This document shows, piece by piece, positions 50,911 to 59,471 of a DNA stretch of 64,000 bases. The notes under the pieces were generated by a model. The model saw only the letters and a list, made by a program, of their open reading frames with translations, ran no database searches and was not told where the DNA came from. Made by a program: the position numbers and the translations under genes. Every line of letters begins with the position of its first letter. Position 1 is the stretch's first letter. Source of the stretch: Thermus igniterrae ATCC 700962 (lineage in GTDB: Bacteria > Deinococcota > Deinococci > Deinococcales > Thermaceae). The stretch lies in contig NZ_AQWU01000063.1 of assembly GCF_000376265.1 (NCBI RefSeq), forward strand, positions 1 through 64,000, given 5' to 3'.

Positions 50911-52107
50911 ATGAGAAAAGCGTTGGCGGTGCTGGCCCTCGGGCTTTCCCTGGCCTTGGCCCAGGGAAAGATCACGGTTTGGACCCACTTCGGCGGCCCG
51001 GAGCTGGAGTGGCTCAAGAAGCAGGCCCAGGCCTTTGAGCGCACCTCCGGCACCAAGGTGGAGGTGGTGGAGGTCCCCTTCGGGGACATCAAGCAGAAGT
51101 TCATCCTGGGCGCTCCCCAGGGACAGGCGGCGGACCTGGTGGTGAGCATCCCCCACGACTGGCTGGGGGAGATGGCCCAAGCCGGGGTGCTGGAGCCCAT
51201 GGGCAAGTACGTGACCCAGGGCTACCTGGCCGACCTCCAGGACGTGGCCATTGACGCCTTCACCTTCGGGGGCAAGCTCTTCGGCCTCCCCGCCTTCGCG
51301 GAAAGCGTGGCCCTCATCTACAACAAGAAGTACGTGAAGGAGGCCCCCAAGACCTGGGAGGAGTTCCTGGCCCTGGCCCGGCAGCACACCACCGGCTCCA
51401 CCTTCGGCTTCCTCTACAACATCGGCGACCCCTACTTCAACTTCGGCTTCTTCAAGGCCTTCGGGGCGGAAAACGTCTTCCCCAAGGACGCCAAGGGCAA
51501 CCTGGACCCCTCCCGGCTCCTCCTGAGCGGCGAGGCGGCGGAAAGGGCCCTCACCTTCATCCGCGACCTGCGCTTCCGCTACAACTTGGTGCCTGAGGGC
51601 GTGGACTACGGGGTGGCCGACGGGGCCTTCAAGGACGGGGCCCTGGCCATGATCATCAACGGCCCCTGGGCCCTTGGGGACTACAAGAAGGCCAAGATTG
51701 ACTTCGGCATCGCCCCCTTCCCCACCCCGCCGGGGGCCCGGGCGCCCTGGGGTCCCTTCCTGGGGGTGCAGGGGGTGGTGGTGAACGCCTACTCCAAGAA
51801 CAAGACCGCCGCGGTGAACTTCGCCAAGACCCTCATCACCGGCAAGAACCTGGTCTCCTTCAACCAGGCGGGGGGCCGCATCCCCGTGTCCAAGAGCGCG
51901 GCCAAGACCCTGGAGAAGGACCCGGTGGTAGCCGGCTTCTCCCGGGTCTTCGCCCTGGGCACCCCCATGCCCAACATCCCCGAGATGGGCAAGGTCTGGG
52001 GCCCCTGGGCCAACGCCATCAACCTGGCCATCCAGCGGCCCGACTCCAACATCAAGAAGATCGTGGAGGACATGGTGGCCGAGATCCGCAAGGGGATCGG
52101 CCGCTAG
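50911..52107 (+). CDS. malE: Maltose/maltodextrin ABC transporter substrate-binding protein
   Basis: A 398-residue periplasmic sugar-binding protein with signal peptide MRKALAVLALGLSLALAQ and no lipobox. The mature start KITVWTHFGGPELEWLKKQ, DLVVSIPHDWLGEMAQAGVLEPM and IINGPWALGDYKKA are MalE-type. ATG 50911 follows GGAGGTGG by four bases; the longer frame upstream covers the leader. It heads a malE-malF-malG-GH13 operon. No malK is present; a shared ATPase elsewhere must power it. Confidence 0.9.
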   Translation: MRKALAVLALGLSLALAQGKITVWTHFGGPELEWLKKQAQAFERTSGTKVEVVEVPFGDIKQKFILGAPQGQAADLVVSIPHDWLGEMAQAGVLEPMGKYVTQGYLADLQDVAIDAFTFGGKLFGLPAFAESVALIYNKKYVKEAPKTWEEFLALARQHTTGSTFGFLYNIGDPYFNFGFFKAFGAENVFPKDAKGNLDPSRLLLSGEAAERALTFIRDLRFRYNLVPEGVDYGVADGAFKDGALAMIINGPWALGDYKKAKIDFGIAPFPTPPGARAPWGPFLGVQGVVVNAYSKNKTAAVNFAKTLITGKNLVSFNQAGGRIPVSKSAAKTLEKDPVVAGFSRVFALGTPMPNIPEMGKVWGPWANAINLAIQRPDSNIKKIVEDMVAEIRKGIGR

Positions 52108-52119
52108 GGACCATGCCTG

Positions 52120-52151
52120 CCCCCCACGGGACTTCCCTACCCCGTGGGGGG
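52120..52151 (+). terminator. Attenuator-like hairpin between malE and malF
   Basis: CCCCCCACGGG / CCCGTGGGGGG, a perfect 11-bp stem with a 10-base loop, followed by TCTATCTTT. It should reduce read-through from malE. A possible TATCTT -10 (52154-52159) lies 6 bases before malF. Confidence 0.7.
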
Positions 52152-52165
52152 TCTATCTTTAGGAC

Positions 52166-53494
52166 ATGAGACACCCTCCTGGCCTCAAAGGCTTTCTCCT
52201 GGCCCTTGCCCTGCTCCTGGGCCTGGTCCTCCTGGCCGCCGGGGTGGGCCTCTTGGGGTTTTTCACCCTCGAGGCCTACGTGGCCCTTCCGGGGTGGACC
52301 ATCCTGGTCCTGGCCCTTTTGGTCCTGGTGCCGGGAGCGGTGGCGGTAGGGCGGCTTTTCCCCTGGCTTTCCGACTGGTACTACTTCCTCCCCGCCCTGG
52401 CCTTCCTCCTGGTCTTCACCCTCTACCCCATCGGCCTCACCGTCTACCTGGCCTTCACCGACTATTCGGGGGCCAGAAACGGCTTCCCCGACCGCTCCAC
52501 GGAAACCCGGGTGGTGGGGCAGGAAGGGGCCAGGCTCCGCCTGGAAGAGCCGGTCAAGGAGGCCCTGCGGTGCGACCCCTGTGTGGGGGAGCCGGTGGAG
52601 GTTTACGCGGAGGGGCATCGGATGCGGGCCCGCATCCTGGAGGCGGAGGGGGAGACCCTCCTCCTGGACCGCACCCCTCCCTTTGCCGCGGGGTTTGTGG
52701 CCAAGGTGAACGCCTTCCGCTTCGTGGGGCTCAAGAACTTCGCCTTCATCCTCTCCCAGGCCAGCCAGGCCCTTCTGCCCGTCTTCGCCTGGAACGTGGT
52801 CTTCGCCGGTAGCACCGTGCTCCTCAACGCCCTTTTGGGCCTGGTGCTGGGCCTGGTGCTGAACAACCGCGCCCTCAAGCTCAGGAACTTCTACCGCACG
52901 GTGCTCATCGTCTCCTGGGCCCTGCCGGGGGTCATCACCGTGCAGGTCTGGGTGGCCCTCCTCAACTACAACTTCGGGGCCATCAACCGCCTTTTGGGGG
53001 TGCTGGGGGTCTACCCCATCCCCTGGCTCAACGACCCCGACTGGGCCAAGGTGGCCATCCTCCTGGTGAACCTGTGGCTGGGCTTCCCCTACATGATGAC
53101 CGCCACCCTGGGGGCGCTTTCCACCATCCCCGATGAGCTCTACGAGGCGGCCAAGGTGGACGGGGCCACCCCCTGGCAGGCCCTTTGGGGCATCACCCTG
53201 CCCCTTTTGGAGAAGCCCATGGTGCCCATCCTCCTCTCCTCCTTCGCCTTCAACTTCAACAACTTCTACATCATCTACCTGCTCACCGGGGGCGGCCCGG
53301 CCCAGGAGGGGCGGCTGGCCACGGCCCAGGCCACGGACATCCTCATCTCCTGGGCCTACAAGACGGCCTTCAGCGCCGAGGGGCAGTCGGCCTACGGCCT
53401 GGGGGCGGCCATCAGCCTCCTCATCTTCGCCATCACCGTGGCCATCAGCCTGGTGAACTTCCGGGCCACGGGGGCCCTGAGGGAGGTGCGGTAG
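52166..53494 (+). CDS. malF: Maltose ABC transporter permease MalF
   Basis: A 442-residue permease with eight helices. Three helices come first. A MalF-type external P2-like loop follows (about 115-195), beginning after the TDYSGARNGF segment and containing CDPC, and then six core helices. The docking loop is YEAAKVDGATPWQALWGITLPLL (about 330). It pairs with MalG, whose ATG directly follows its stop. Confidence 0.92.
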   Translation: MRHPPGLKGFLLALALLLGLVLLAAGVGLLGFFTLEAYVALPGWTILVLALLVLVPGAVAVGRLFPWLSDWYYFLPALAFLLVFTLYPIGLTVYLAFTDYSGARNGFPDRSTETRVVGQEGARLRLEEPVKEALRCDPCVGEPVEVYAEGHRMRARILEAEGETLLLDRTPPFAAGFVAKVNAFRFVGLKNFAFILSQASQALLPVFAWNVVFAGSTVLLNALLGLVLGLVLNNRALKLRNFYRTVLIVSWALPGVITVQVWVALLNYNFGAINRLLGVLGVYPIPWLNDPDWAKVAILLVNLWLGFPYMMTATLGALSTIPDELYEAAKVDGATPWQALWGITLPLLEKPMVPILLSSFAFNFNNFYIIYLLTGGGPAQEGRLATAQATDILISWAYKTAFSAEGQSAYGLGAAISLLIFAITVAISLVNFRATGALREVR

Positions 53495-54814
53495 ATGCGG
53501 CGGCTTTTTTACCTCCTCCTGGGCGGCCTGGTCCTCTACGGGGCCTACTGGTTCGCCGCCCACCGGCTTTTTGACGAGGGGTCCTACCGCAAGCAGGTGG
53601 CCTTCGGCAGCGTGTTCGTGCCCTACGGTTGGGCCTACGCCCTGGGCTTCCTCCTGGGGCTTGTGCTCCTCCTGCTACTCTATAGCCTCCTACACACCGC
53701 GGTGGCCAACCGCCTCCAGGGGCGGAGGCGGAGCCCCTGGCCCCTCTTCCTCCAGGGGCTCACCCACCTCTTCCTCTGGGTGCTCATCCTTCTGGTCTAC
53801 TACCCCGTGGTCCAGGTGGTGGCCGCCAGCTTTGACCCCACCAACAACCTCTTCAGCTTCCGCCGCCCCGAAACGGGGTTCCTGCTCCTGGACGCCAAGG
53901 TCATCCCCTACCTGCCCAGGCCCTCCCTGGAGAACTACGCCGCCTTGGTCCAGGGGGTGGTCCTCTACCCCTACCAGGTGGGCCTCCTCCTCCTGGCGGG
54001 GCTGGCCCTTGTGGGGGTGGCCCTGATTGGCCTCCTGCGCCGCCTCCTGCCCGAGGAGGATTGGATGGACCTGTGGCAGGGGAGGCTCCTCCTCCTCCTG
54101 ACCCTGGCCGTCTTCGCCCTGGCCCTCCTCCTTTCCCCCAGGCAGTTCACCGGCCAGGGCACGGAGGCCAAGTTCCTCCTCTGGGTGCGGAACACCTTCC
54201 TCATCTCCGGGCTCACGGGCCTCCTGGCGGTCCTCCTCACGGCCACCGCCGGCTACGCCTTCGCCCGCTTCCGCCACCTGCCGGGGCGCTACCCCATGCT
54301 CCTCTTCTTCATCTTCGTGCAGATGTTCCCGGGCTTTTTGGCCCTGGTGGCCATCTACTACCTCCTGTCCCGGCTGGACCTCCTGAACACCTTCACGGGG
54401 TTGGTCCTGGCCTACTCCGGGGGCATCATCAGCTTCGGCACCTGGGTGTACAAGGGCTACCTGGAGAGCATCAGCCCGAGCCTCGAGGAGGCGGCCATGG
54501 TGGACGGGGCCACCAAGTGGCAGGTCTTCACCAAGATCCTCCTGCCCCTTTCCGCCCCCATGTTCGTCTTCATCTTCCTCCTGCAGTTCGTGGGCACCTA
54601 CTCGGAGTTCGTGCTGGCCAACCTGGTGCTCACCGGGGTGGAGAGCTGGAACGTGGGGGTGGGGCTTAGGAGCTTCACCACCGGCCAGTTCCAGACCAAG
54701 TGGGGCATCTTCGCCGCGGCCAGCGTGCTGGGCTCCCTGCCCATCCTCTTCCTCTTCTACGGCTTCCAGCAGTACTTCGTGTCCGGCTACACCGCGGGGG
54801 CGGTGAAGGAGTGA
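53495..54814 (+). CDS. malG: Maltose ABC transporter permease MalG, long form
   Basis: A 439-residue permease, about 150 residues longer than E. coli MalG. Extra N-terminal helices (about 5-25, 43-68, 87-110) and one around 165-185 precede the six-helix core. The core keeps FARFRHLPGR, the docking loop LEEAAMVDGATKWQVFTKILLPL (about 330) and the C-terminal YTAGAVKE typical of MalG. It starts right after the malF stop and overlaps the glucosidase start (GTGA). Confidence 0.92.
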   Translation: MRRLFYLLLGGLVLYGAYWFAAHRLFDEGSYRKQVAFGSVFVPYGWAYALGFLLGLVLLLLLYSLLHTAVANRLQGRRRSPWPLFLQGLTHLFLWVLILLVYYPVVQVVAASFDPTNNLFSFRRPETGFLLLDAKVIPYLPRPSLENYAALVQGVVLYPYQVGLLLLAGLALVGVALIGLLRRLLPEEDWMDLWQGRLLLLLTLAVFALALLLSPRQFTGQGTEAKFLLWVRNTFLISGLTGLLAVLLTATAGYAFARFRHLPGRYPMLLFFIFVQMFPGFLALVAIYYLLSRLDLLNTFTGLVLAYSGGIISFGTWVYKGYLESISPSLEEAAMVDGATKWQVFTKILLPLSAPMFVFIFLLQFVGTYSEFVLANLVLTGVESWNVGVGLRSFTTGQFQTKWGIFAAASVLGSLPILFLFYGFQQYFVSGYTAGAVKE

Positions 54815-56523
54815 ACCACCACGACCTGGAACACGTCCATCCTCCCCTTCCCCAGCTGGGGGAGGAGGTGGAGCTTTTCCTGGAGACCCCGGCCAGGGAA
54901 GGGCTTCTCCTCTACGAGAAGGATGGGGAGCTTCACAAAAAACCCCTGGAGCGGGCCCAAGGGGGCCTGAGGGTGCGGGTGGCGGTGCATGCAAGCCCCT
55001 TCCGCTACCTCTTCCGCCTGCCCCAGGGCTTTTTGGGGAGCCACGGCCTGGAGAAGACCCTGCCCCGCTACGACCGCTTCTTCCACCTCCTGGCGGGGCC
55101 CTTGCCTCCCGCCTGGGCCCTGGGGGCGGTCTACTACCAGATCTTCCCCGACCGCTTCCGCCAAGGCCGGCCGGAGCTGGCCCCCAAGGAGGGGGCGTGG
55201 CGCCTCCTGGGGCGGCCCATCCGCAGGAAGGCCTGGCACGAACCCCCGGGGCCCGAGGGGGCCTGGGAGTTCTACGGGGGGGACCTCTATGGGGTGCTGG
55301 AGGCCCTGCCCCACCTGGAGGCCCTGGGGGTGGAGGTCCTCTACCTTACCCCCATCTTCCAAAGCCCCTCCAGCCACCGCTACGACACCGAGGACTACCT
55401 GCGGGTGGACCCCCACCTGGGGGGCGAGGAGGCCCTGGCGGCCCTTTACCGGGCCCTCGAGGCCCGGGGGATGCGGCTCATCCTGGACGGGGTCTTCAAC
55501 CACGTGGGGGCCACCCACCCCTGGTTCCAGAGGGCCCTTAAAGACCCCCAAAGCCCCGAGCGGGGGATGTTCACCTTTTACCCCGAGGGCACCTACGCCA
55601 GCTTCTGGGGGGTAAAGTCCATGCCCAAGCTGGACTACGCCTCCCCCCTCACCCAGGAGCGCTTCGTGTGGGGCAAGGAGGCCCCCATCCGCCACTGGAT
55701 GGGCTACGCCCACGGCTGGCGGCTGGACGTGGCCCACTCCCTGGGGGAAGGGGGCACCAACCGCAAAAACGCCCGCTGGCTGCGGGCCCTGGCCCGGGCG
55801 GCCAAGGAGGCGAGACCGGACGCCCTGGTCATCGGCGAGCTCTCCTACGACACCATCCCCACCCTGCGGGCCCACACCCTGGACGGGGCCATGCACTATG
55901 CCGGCTTCGCCCACCCGGTGATGGAATGGCTCTCCGGGCAGGACGTGCACGGGGAAAGGGTTTCCGTGGAGGCCCAGGCCGCCTGGGCGGCGCTTTGGGA
56001 CCACTACCAGGCCCTGCCCCTGCAGGTGCGCCACGCCATGTACACCCTCCTCTCCTCCCACGACATCCCCCGGGCCCTGTGGCGGCTTGGCGGGGACGTG
56101 GAGCGCTTCAAGCTGGCCTACGCCCTCCTCTTCGCCTTTCCCGGAAGCCCCGCCATCTACTACGGGGACGAGATCGGCCTTTCCCAGCCCAATCCCCCCA
56201 CGGAGTGGCGGGGGGACCCCTACTGCCGCGCCCCCTTCCCCTGGGACGAGGGGGCTTGGAACCGGGAGGTGCTGGCCTTCCTGAAGCGGCTTGTGCGGCT
56301 CAAGAAAACCCATCCCGCCCTGCGCCTGGGAGGGCTTTTGCCCCTGGAGGCGCCCCCGGGAGTCCTGGCCTTCCGCCGGCGCCACGGGGGAAAGGAGGTT
56401 TGGGCCTACTTCGCCCCCCAGGGGGTGCGCCTTAGGCTCCCCCGGGGGGTGGACCTCCTTTCGGGGGAGGAGGTCTTTGGGGAGGTGGAGGTCCACCACC
56501 TCCTCTTCCAGCCCTTAGACTAG
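54811..56523 (+). CDS. GH13 alpha-glucosidase / neopullulanase-like enzyme
   Basis: A 570-residue GH13 enzyme. Motifs: region I DGVFNHVG, nucleophile Asp in GWRLDVAHS (about 305), acid Glu in VIGELSYD (about 347), and SSHDIPRA for the third Asp; the usual NHD is SHD here. It has an N-terminal beta domain (1-100) as in neopullulanase/cyclomaltodextrinase and no signal peptide, so it acts on imported malto-oligosaccharides in the cytoplasm. GTG 54811 overlaps the malG stop. Specificity between alpha-glucosidase and neopullulanase cannot be settled. Confidence 0.9.
   Translation: MNHHDLEHVHPPLPQLGEEVELFLETPAREGLLLYEKDGELHKKPLERAQGGLRVRVAVHASPFRYLFRLPQGFLGSHGLEKTLPRYDRFFHLLAGPLPPAWALGAVYYQIFPDRFRQGRPELAPKEGAWRLLGRPIRRKAWHEPPGPEGAWEFYGGDLYGVLEALPHLEALGVEVLYLTPIFQSPSSHRYDTEDYLRVDPHLGGEEALAALYRALEARGMRLILDGVFNHVGATHPWFQRALKDPQSPERGMFTFYPEGTYASFWGVKSMPKLDYASPLTQERFVWGKEAPIRHWMGYAHGWRLDVAHSLGEGGTNRKNARWLRALARAAKEARPDALVIGELSYDTIPTLRAHTLDGAMHYAGFAHPVMEWLSGQDVHGERVSVEAQAAWAALWDHYQALPLQVRHAMYTLLSSHDIPRALWRLGGDVERFKLAYALLFAFPGSPAIYYGDEIGLSQPNPPTEWRGDPYCRAPFPWDEGAWNREVLAFLKRLVRLKKTHPALRLGGLLPLEAPPGVLAFRRRHGGKEVWAYFAPQGVRLRLPRGVDLLSGEEVFGEVEVHHLLFQPLD
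56516..56521 (+). promoter_or_regulatory. -10 box of the small gene
   Basis: TAGACT at the end of the GH13 gene, 7 bases before ATG 56529. Confidence 0.45.
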
Positions 56524-56528
56524 GGAGG

Positions 56529-56759
56529 ATGCGGCGCAAGGGGTCTGTGGACGGGGTACGGGGAAAATCCCCTAAAGCCCTCCTTCAAAGAGCCCTGGAC
56601 CTTGCCAAGGAGGGCTGGGAGCGCCTTTCCCCAGAGGAGCGGCAACAGCTTCTTTTCCTCCTCCTCTCCCTCCTGCCCTGGGGAAGGCTGGGCCGGCTTG
56701 GGCGCCTTTTGGGAAGGGCCGAGGTTCTCTGGACCCTCCTGCGGCTTCTTAAGCGTTAG
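56529..56759 (+). CDS. Small hypothetical protein with C-terminal hydrophobic helix
   Basis: A 76-residue basic protein (many Arg/Lys). Residues 18-55 form helices (ALDLAKEGWERLSPEERQQLLFLLLSLLPW), the second hydrophobic enough to sit in a membrane, and the C-terminus is Leu/Arg-rich. I recognise no family. Support for a real gene: a TAGACT box 7 bases before ATG, consistent codon use, and an otherwise unexplained gap between the GH13 gene and mutS2. Confidence 0.55.
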   Translation: MRRKGSVDGVRGKSPKALLQRALDLAKEGWERLSPEERQQLLFLLLSLLPWGRLGRLGRLLGRAEVLWTLLRLLKR

Positions 56760-56761
56760 GG

Positions 56762-56767
56762 TATAGT
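56762..56767 (+). promoter_or_regulatory. -10 box of mutS2
   Basis: TATAGT lies 8 bases before GTG 56776, fitting a leaderless start. Confidence 0.55.
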
Positions 56768-56775
56768 AGGGTTTT

Positions 56776-59010
56776 GTGCGCGACGTCCTCGAGGTCCTGG
56801 AGTTTCCCCGGATCCGCGCCCTCCTGGCGGAAAAGGCCCAGACCTCCCTGGGCACCGAGCAGGCCCTAGGCCTCCGTCCCCTCTCCCGGGAGGAGGCGGA
56901 AAGGCGCCACCAGCTCACCCAGGAGGCCCTGGCCTACCCCTACACCCTTCCCCCCGCGGGGGAGCTCCGCGAGGCCTACCGGCGGGCCCGGGCCGGGGCC
57001 AGGCTCTCGGGGCCCGAGCTCCTCAAGGCGGCCTCGGCCCTCCGGGAGGCCATGGACCTCAAGGCGGAACTCCTCCCCCTGCAAAACGCCCTCAGCGGGG
57101 TGGCGGAGGGCATTGGGGACCACCGGGCCTTCCTCCTGCGGGTGGACAAGGCCCTGGACGAGGAGGGGGGGGTGCGGGACGAGGCCAGCCCCAGGCTGGC
57201 CCAGATCCGCCGGGAACTCAGGCCCTTGCGCCAGCAAATCCTGGACCGCCTCTATGCCCTCATGGACCGCCACCGGGAGGCCATCCAGGACCGCTTCGTC
57301 ACCCTCAGGCGGGACCGCTACTGCATCCCCGTGCGGGCGGGGATGGGCCAGAAGGTACCGGGCCTCCTCCTGGACGAGTCCGAGTCCGGGGCCACCCTCT
57401 TCATTGAGCCCCTTTCCGTGGTGAAGCTCAACAACCGCCTCCAGGCCCTGCGCCTGCAGGAGGAGGAGGAGGTGAACCGCATCCTGCGGGAACTTTCTGA
57501 GCGCCTGGCGGAGGACGAGGGGGTGCCGGGCACCCTCGAGGCCCTGGCCCTTTTGGACCTGGTCCAGGCCCAGGCCGCCTTGGCCCGGGAGCTGGGGCTG
57601 AGCCGGCCCCGCTTCGGGGAGCGGTACCAGCTGGAGGAGGCCTTCCACCCCCTCATCCAAAACCCGGTGAGGAACTCCTTCACCCTGGACGAGACCACCC
57701 GCCTCATCCTCATCTCCGGGCCCAACATGGGGGGGAAGACCGCCCTCCTGAAAACCCTGGGCCTGGCGGTGCTCATGGCCCAGTCGGGCCTCTTCGTGGC
57801 GGCCAAGAGGGCCCTTTTGGCCTGGCCCGACCGCGTCTTCGCCGACATCGGGGACGAGCAGTCCCTGCAGGAGAGCCTCTCCACCTTCGCCGGCCACCTG
57901 CGGCGGCTCAAGGAGATGCTGGAGGGGGCCACGGAGAGGAGCCTGGTCCTCATTGACGAGCTGGGAAGCGGCACCGACCCCGAGGAGGGGGCCGCCCTCT
58001 CCCAGGCCATACTGGAGGCCCTCCTCCAGCGGGGGGTTAAAGGGATGGTCACCACCCACCTCTCCCCCCTGAAGGCCTTTGCCCAGGGGCGGGAGGGCAT
58101 CCTGAACGCCTCCATGCGCTTTGACCTGGAGGGCCTGCGCCCCACCTACGAGCTGGTCCTGGGGGTGCCGGGGCGGAGCTACGCCCTGGCCATCGCCCGC
58201 AGGCTCTCCCTCCCCGAGGGGATTTTGGCCCGGGCAGAGGCCCTCCTGCCCGAGGGGAGCAGGTTGGAAGGCCTCCTGGAGAGGCTGGAGGGGCAAAGGC
58301 TGGAGCTGGAGAGGGAAAGGCGGCGCCTGCAGGAGGAGCTCGCCCGGGCGGAGGCCCTCCGGCGGCAGCTGGAGGAGCGGGAGGCCCGCTACGCCGAGGA
58401 GCGGGCGGAAAGGATGCGGGCCCTGGAGGAGGAGGTGCGGCAACAACTCCTCAAGGTGGAGGCCGAGCTCAAGGCCCTGAAGGAGAAGGCCCGGACCGAG
58501 GGCAAGCGGGACGCCCTCCGCGAGCTCATGGCCCTGCGGGAGCGCTACGCCAAAAAGGCCCCGCCCCCGCCCCCCCCGCCGGGCCTGGCCCCCGGGCAGA
58601 TGGTGGAGGTGCCCTCCCTGGGCAAGCGGGGCCGGGTGCTGGAGCTGAGGGGAGAAGAGGCCCTGGTGCAGGTGGGGCCCTTGAAGATGAGCCTGAAGGC
58701 CAAGGAGCTCAAACCCCTGCCCGAGGAGGCCGCCCCCAAGCCCCTCCTGGCCAAACCGCGGCGGGAGGTGCGGGAGGTGGACCTCCGGGGCCTCAGCGTG
58801 GAGGAGGCCCTTCTGGAGGTGGACCAGGCCCTGGCGGAGGCCCAGGCCCTGGGCCTCCCCACCCTCCGCCTCCTCCACGGCAAGGGCACGGGGGCCCTGA
58901 GGCAGGCCATCCGCGACTACCTGCGCCGGGACAAGCGGGTGGAGGGCTTTGCCGATGCCCCGCCCCACGAGGGGGGGCACGGGGTCACGGTGGTGGCCCT
59001 GCGGGGCTAG
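56776..59010 (+). CDS. mutS2: MutS2 protein (Smr-domain recombination suppressor)
   Basis: A 744-residue MutS2. It has a clamp region, Walker A GPNMGGKTALL (about 320), LIDELGSGTDPEEG Walker B (about 395), a long coiled coil (about 495-600), a proline hinge (APPPPPPPG), a KOW-like segment and a C-terminal Smr domain (EVDLRGLSVEEALLEVDQAL, LHGKGTGALRQ). Thermus MutS2 is known to have nuclease activity in the Smr domain and to limit recombination. Start GTG 56776. Its stop shares CTAG (59007-59010) with the convergent thioesterase gene. Confidence 0.95.
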   Translation: MRDVLEVLEFPRIRALLAEKAQTSLGTEQALGLRPLSREEAERRHQLTQEALAYPYTLPPAGELREAYRRARAGARLSGPELLKAASALREAMDLKAELLPLQNALSGVAEGIGDHRAFLLRVDKALDEEGGVRDEASPRLAQIRRELRPLRQQILDRLYALMDRHREAIQDRFVTLRRDRYCIPVRAGMGQKVPGLLLDESESGATLFIEPLSVVKLNNRLQALRLQEEEEVNRILRELSERLAEDEGVPGTLEALALLDLVQAQAALARELGLSRPRFGERYQLEEAFHPLIQNPVRNSFTLDETTRLILISGPNMGGKTALLKTLGLAVLMAQSGLFVAAKRALLAWPDRVFADIGDEQSLQESLSTFAGHLRRLKEMLEGATERSLVLIDELGSGTDPEEGAALSQAILEALLQRGVKGMVTTHLSPLKAFAQGREGILNASMRFDLEGLRPTYELVLGVPGRSYALAIARRLSLPEGILARAEALLPEGSRLEGLLERLEGQRLELERERRRLQEELARAEALRRQLEEREARYAEERAERMRALEEEVRQQLLKVEAELKALKEKARTEGKRDALRELMALRERYAKKAPPPPPPPGLAPGQMVEVPSLGKRGRVLELRGEEALVQVGPLKMSLKAKELKPLPEEAAPKPLLAKPRREVREVDLRGLSVEEALLEVDQALAEAQALGLPTLRLLHGKGTGALRQAIRDYLRRDKRVEGFADAPPHEGGHGVTVVALRG

Positions 59011-59417
59011 GGGGCCAGGAGGGCGCGGCCCTCGAGGGCCTCTATCCGCTCCCGGATGGCCGGGGGCAGGGGGGCGGGCCTGCCCCCCTCCAGCCACACC
59101 TGGACCGTCTTGCCCCGGGCCGCGGGCTCGCCCTGGGCGGTGAGGAGGTACTCCATGTCAAAGCTGGAGCGCCCCAGGCGCACCACCCTTACCCCCACCT
59201 CCACCCTATCCCCCAGGTGCACGGGCCGCAGGAAGTCCACCTCCGCCCGGGCCAGGATGAAGTGGCCCTTCGCCAGCCAGTCCCGCTCCAAGTGGGCGAA
59301 ATAGGCCACCCGGGCCACCTCGAAGTAGCTCAGGTAGACGGCGTTGTTCACGTGCCCCAAGGCGTCCAGGTCGCGGAAGCGCACCTCTACGGGTACCACC
59401 ACGGGAAAACCTTCCAC
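59007..59417 (-). CDS. Acyl-CoA thioesterase, hotdog fold (4HBT-like)
   Basis: A 136-residue hotdog-fold thioesterase with the 4-hydroxybenzoyl-CoA thioesterase/YbgC signature VRFRDLDALGHVNNAVYLSYFEVAR, where the Asp is catalytic. Substrate is unknown; short or aromatic acyl-CoA is likely. GTG 59417 is chosen because TAGGCT lies 8 bases upstream and homologs begin close to the beta strand; a longer frame has no similarity. It converges on mutS2 with a shared CTAG stop. Confidence 0.88.
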   Translation of the reverse strand: MEGFPVVVPVEVRFRDLDALGHVNNAVYLSYFEVARVAYFAHLERDWLAKGHFILARAEVDFLRPVHLGDRVEVGVRVVRLGRSSFDMEYLLTAQGEPAARGKTVQVWLEGGRPAPLPPAIRERIEALEGRALLAP

Positions 59418-59425
59418 GGGGGAAG

Positions 59426-59431
59426 AGCCTA
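59426..59431 (-). promoter_or_regulatory. -10 box of the thioesterase gene
   Basis: TAGGCT on the minus strand, 8 bases before GTG 59417. Confidence 0.45.
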
Positions 59432-59459
59432 CCACACCGGGGCTGACCCGTGGGTCAGG

Positions 59460-59465
59460 TATAGT
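59460..59465 (+). promoter_or_regulatory. -10 box of pepF
   Basis: TATAGT, 6 bases before GTG 59472; diverges from the thioesterase promoter about 30 bases away. Confidence 0.55.
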
Positions 59466-59471
59466 GGGGGC

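Noticed and set aside
56866-59097. Antisense open frame of 743 codons opposite mutS2
   Set aside because: It exactly shadows mutS2, has Leu/Gly/Pro-repeat composition and no start signals or motifs.
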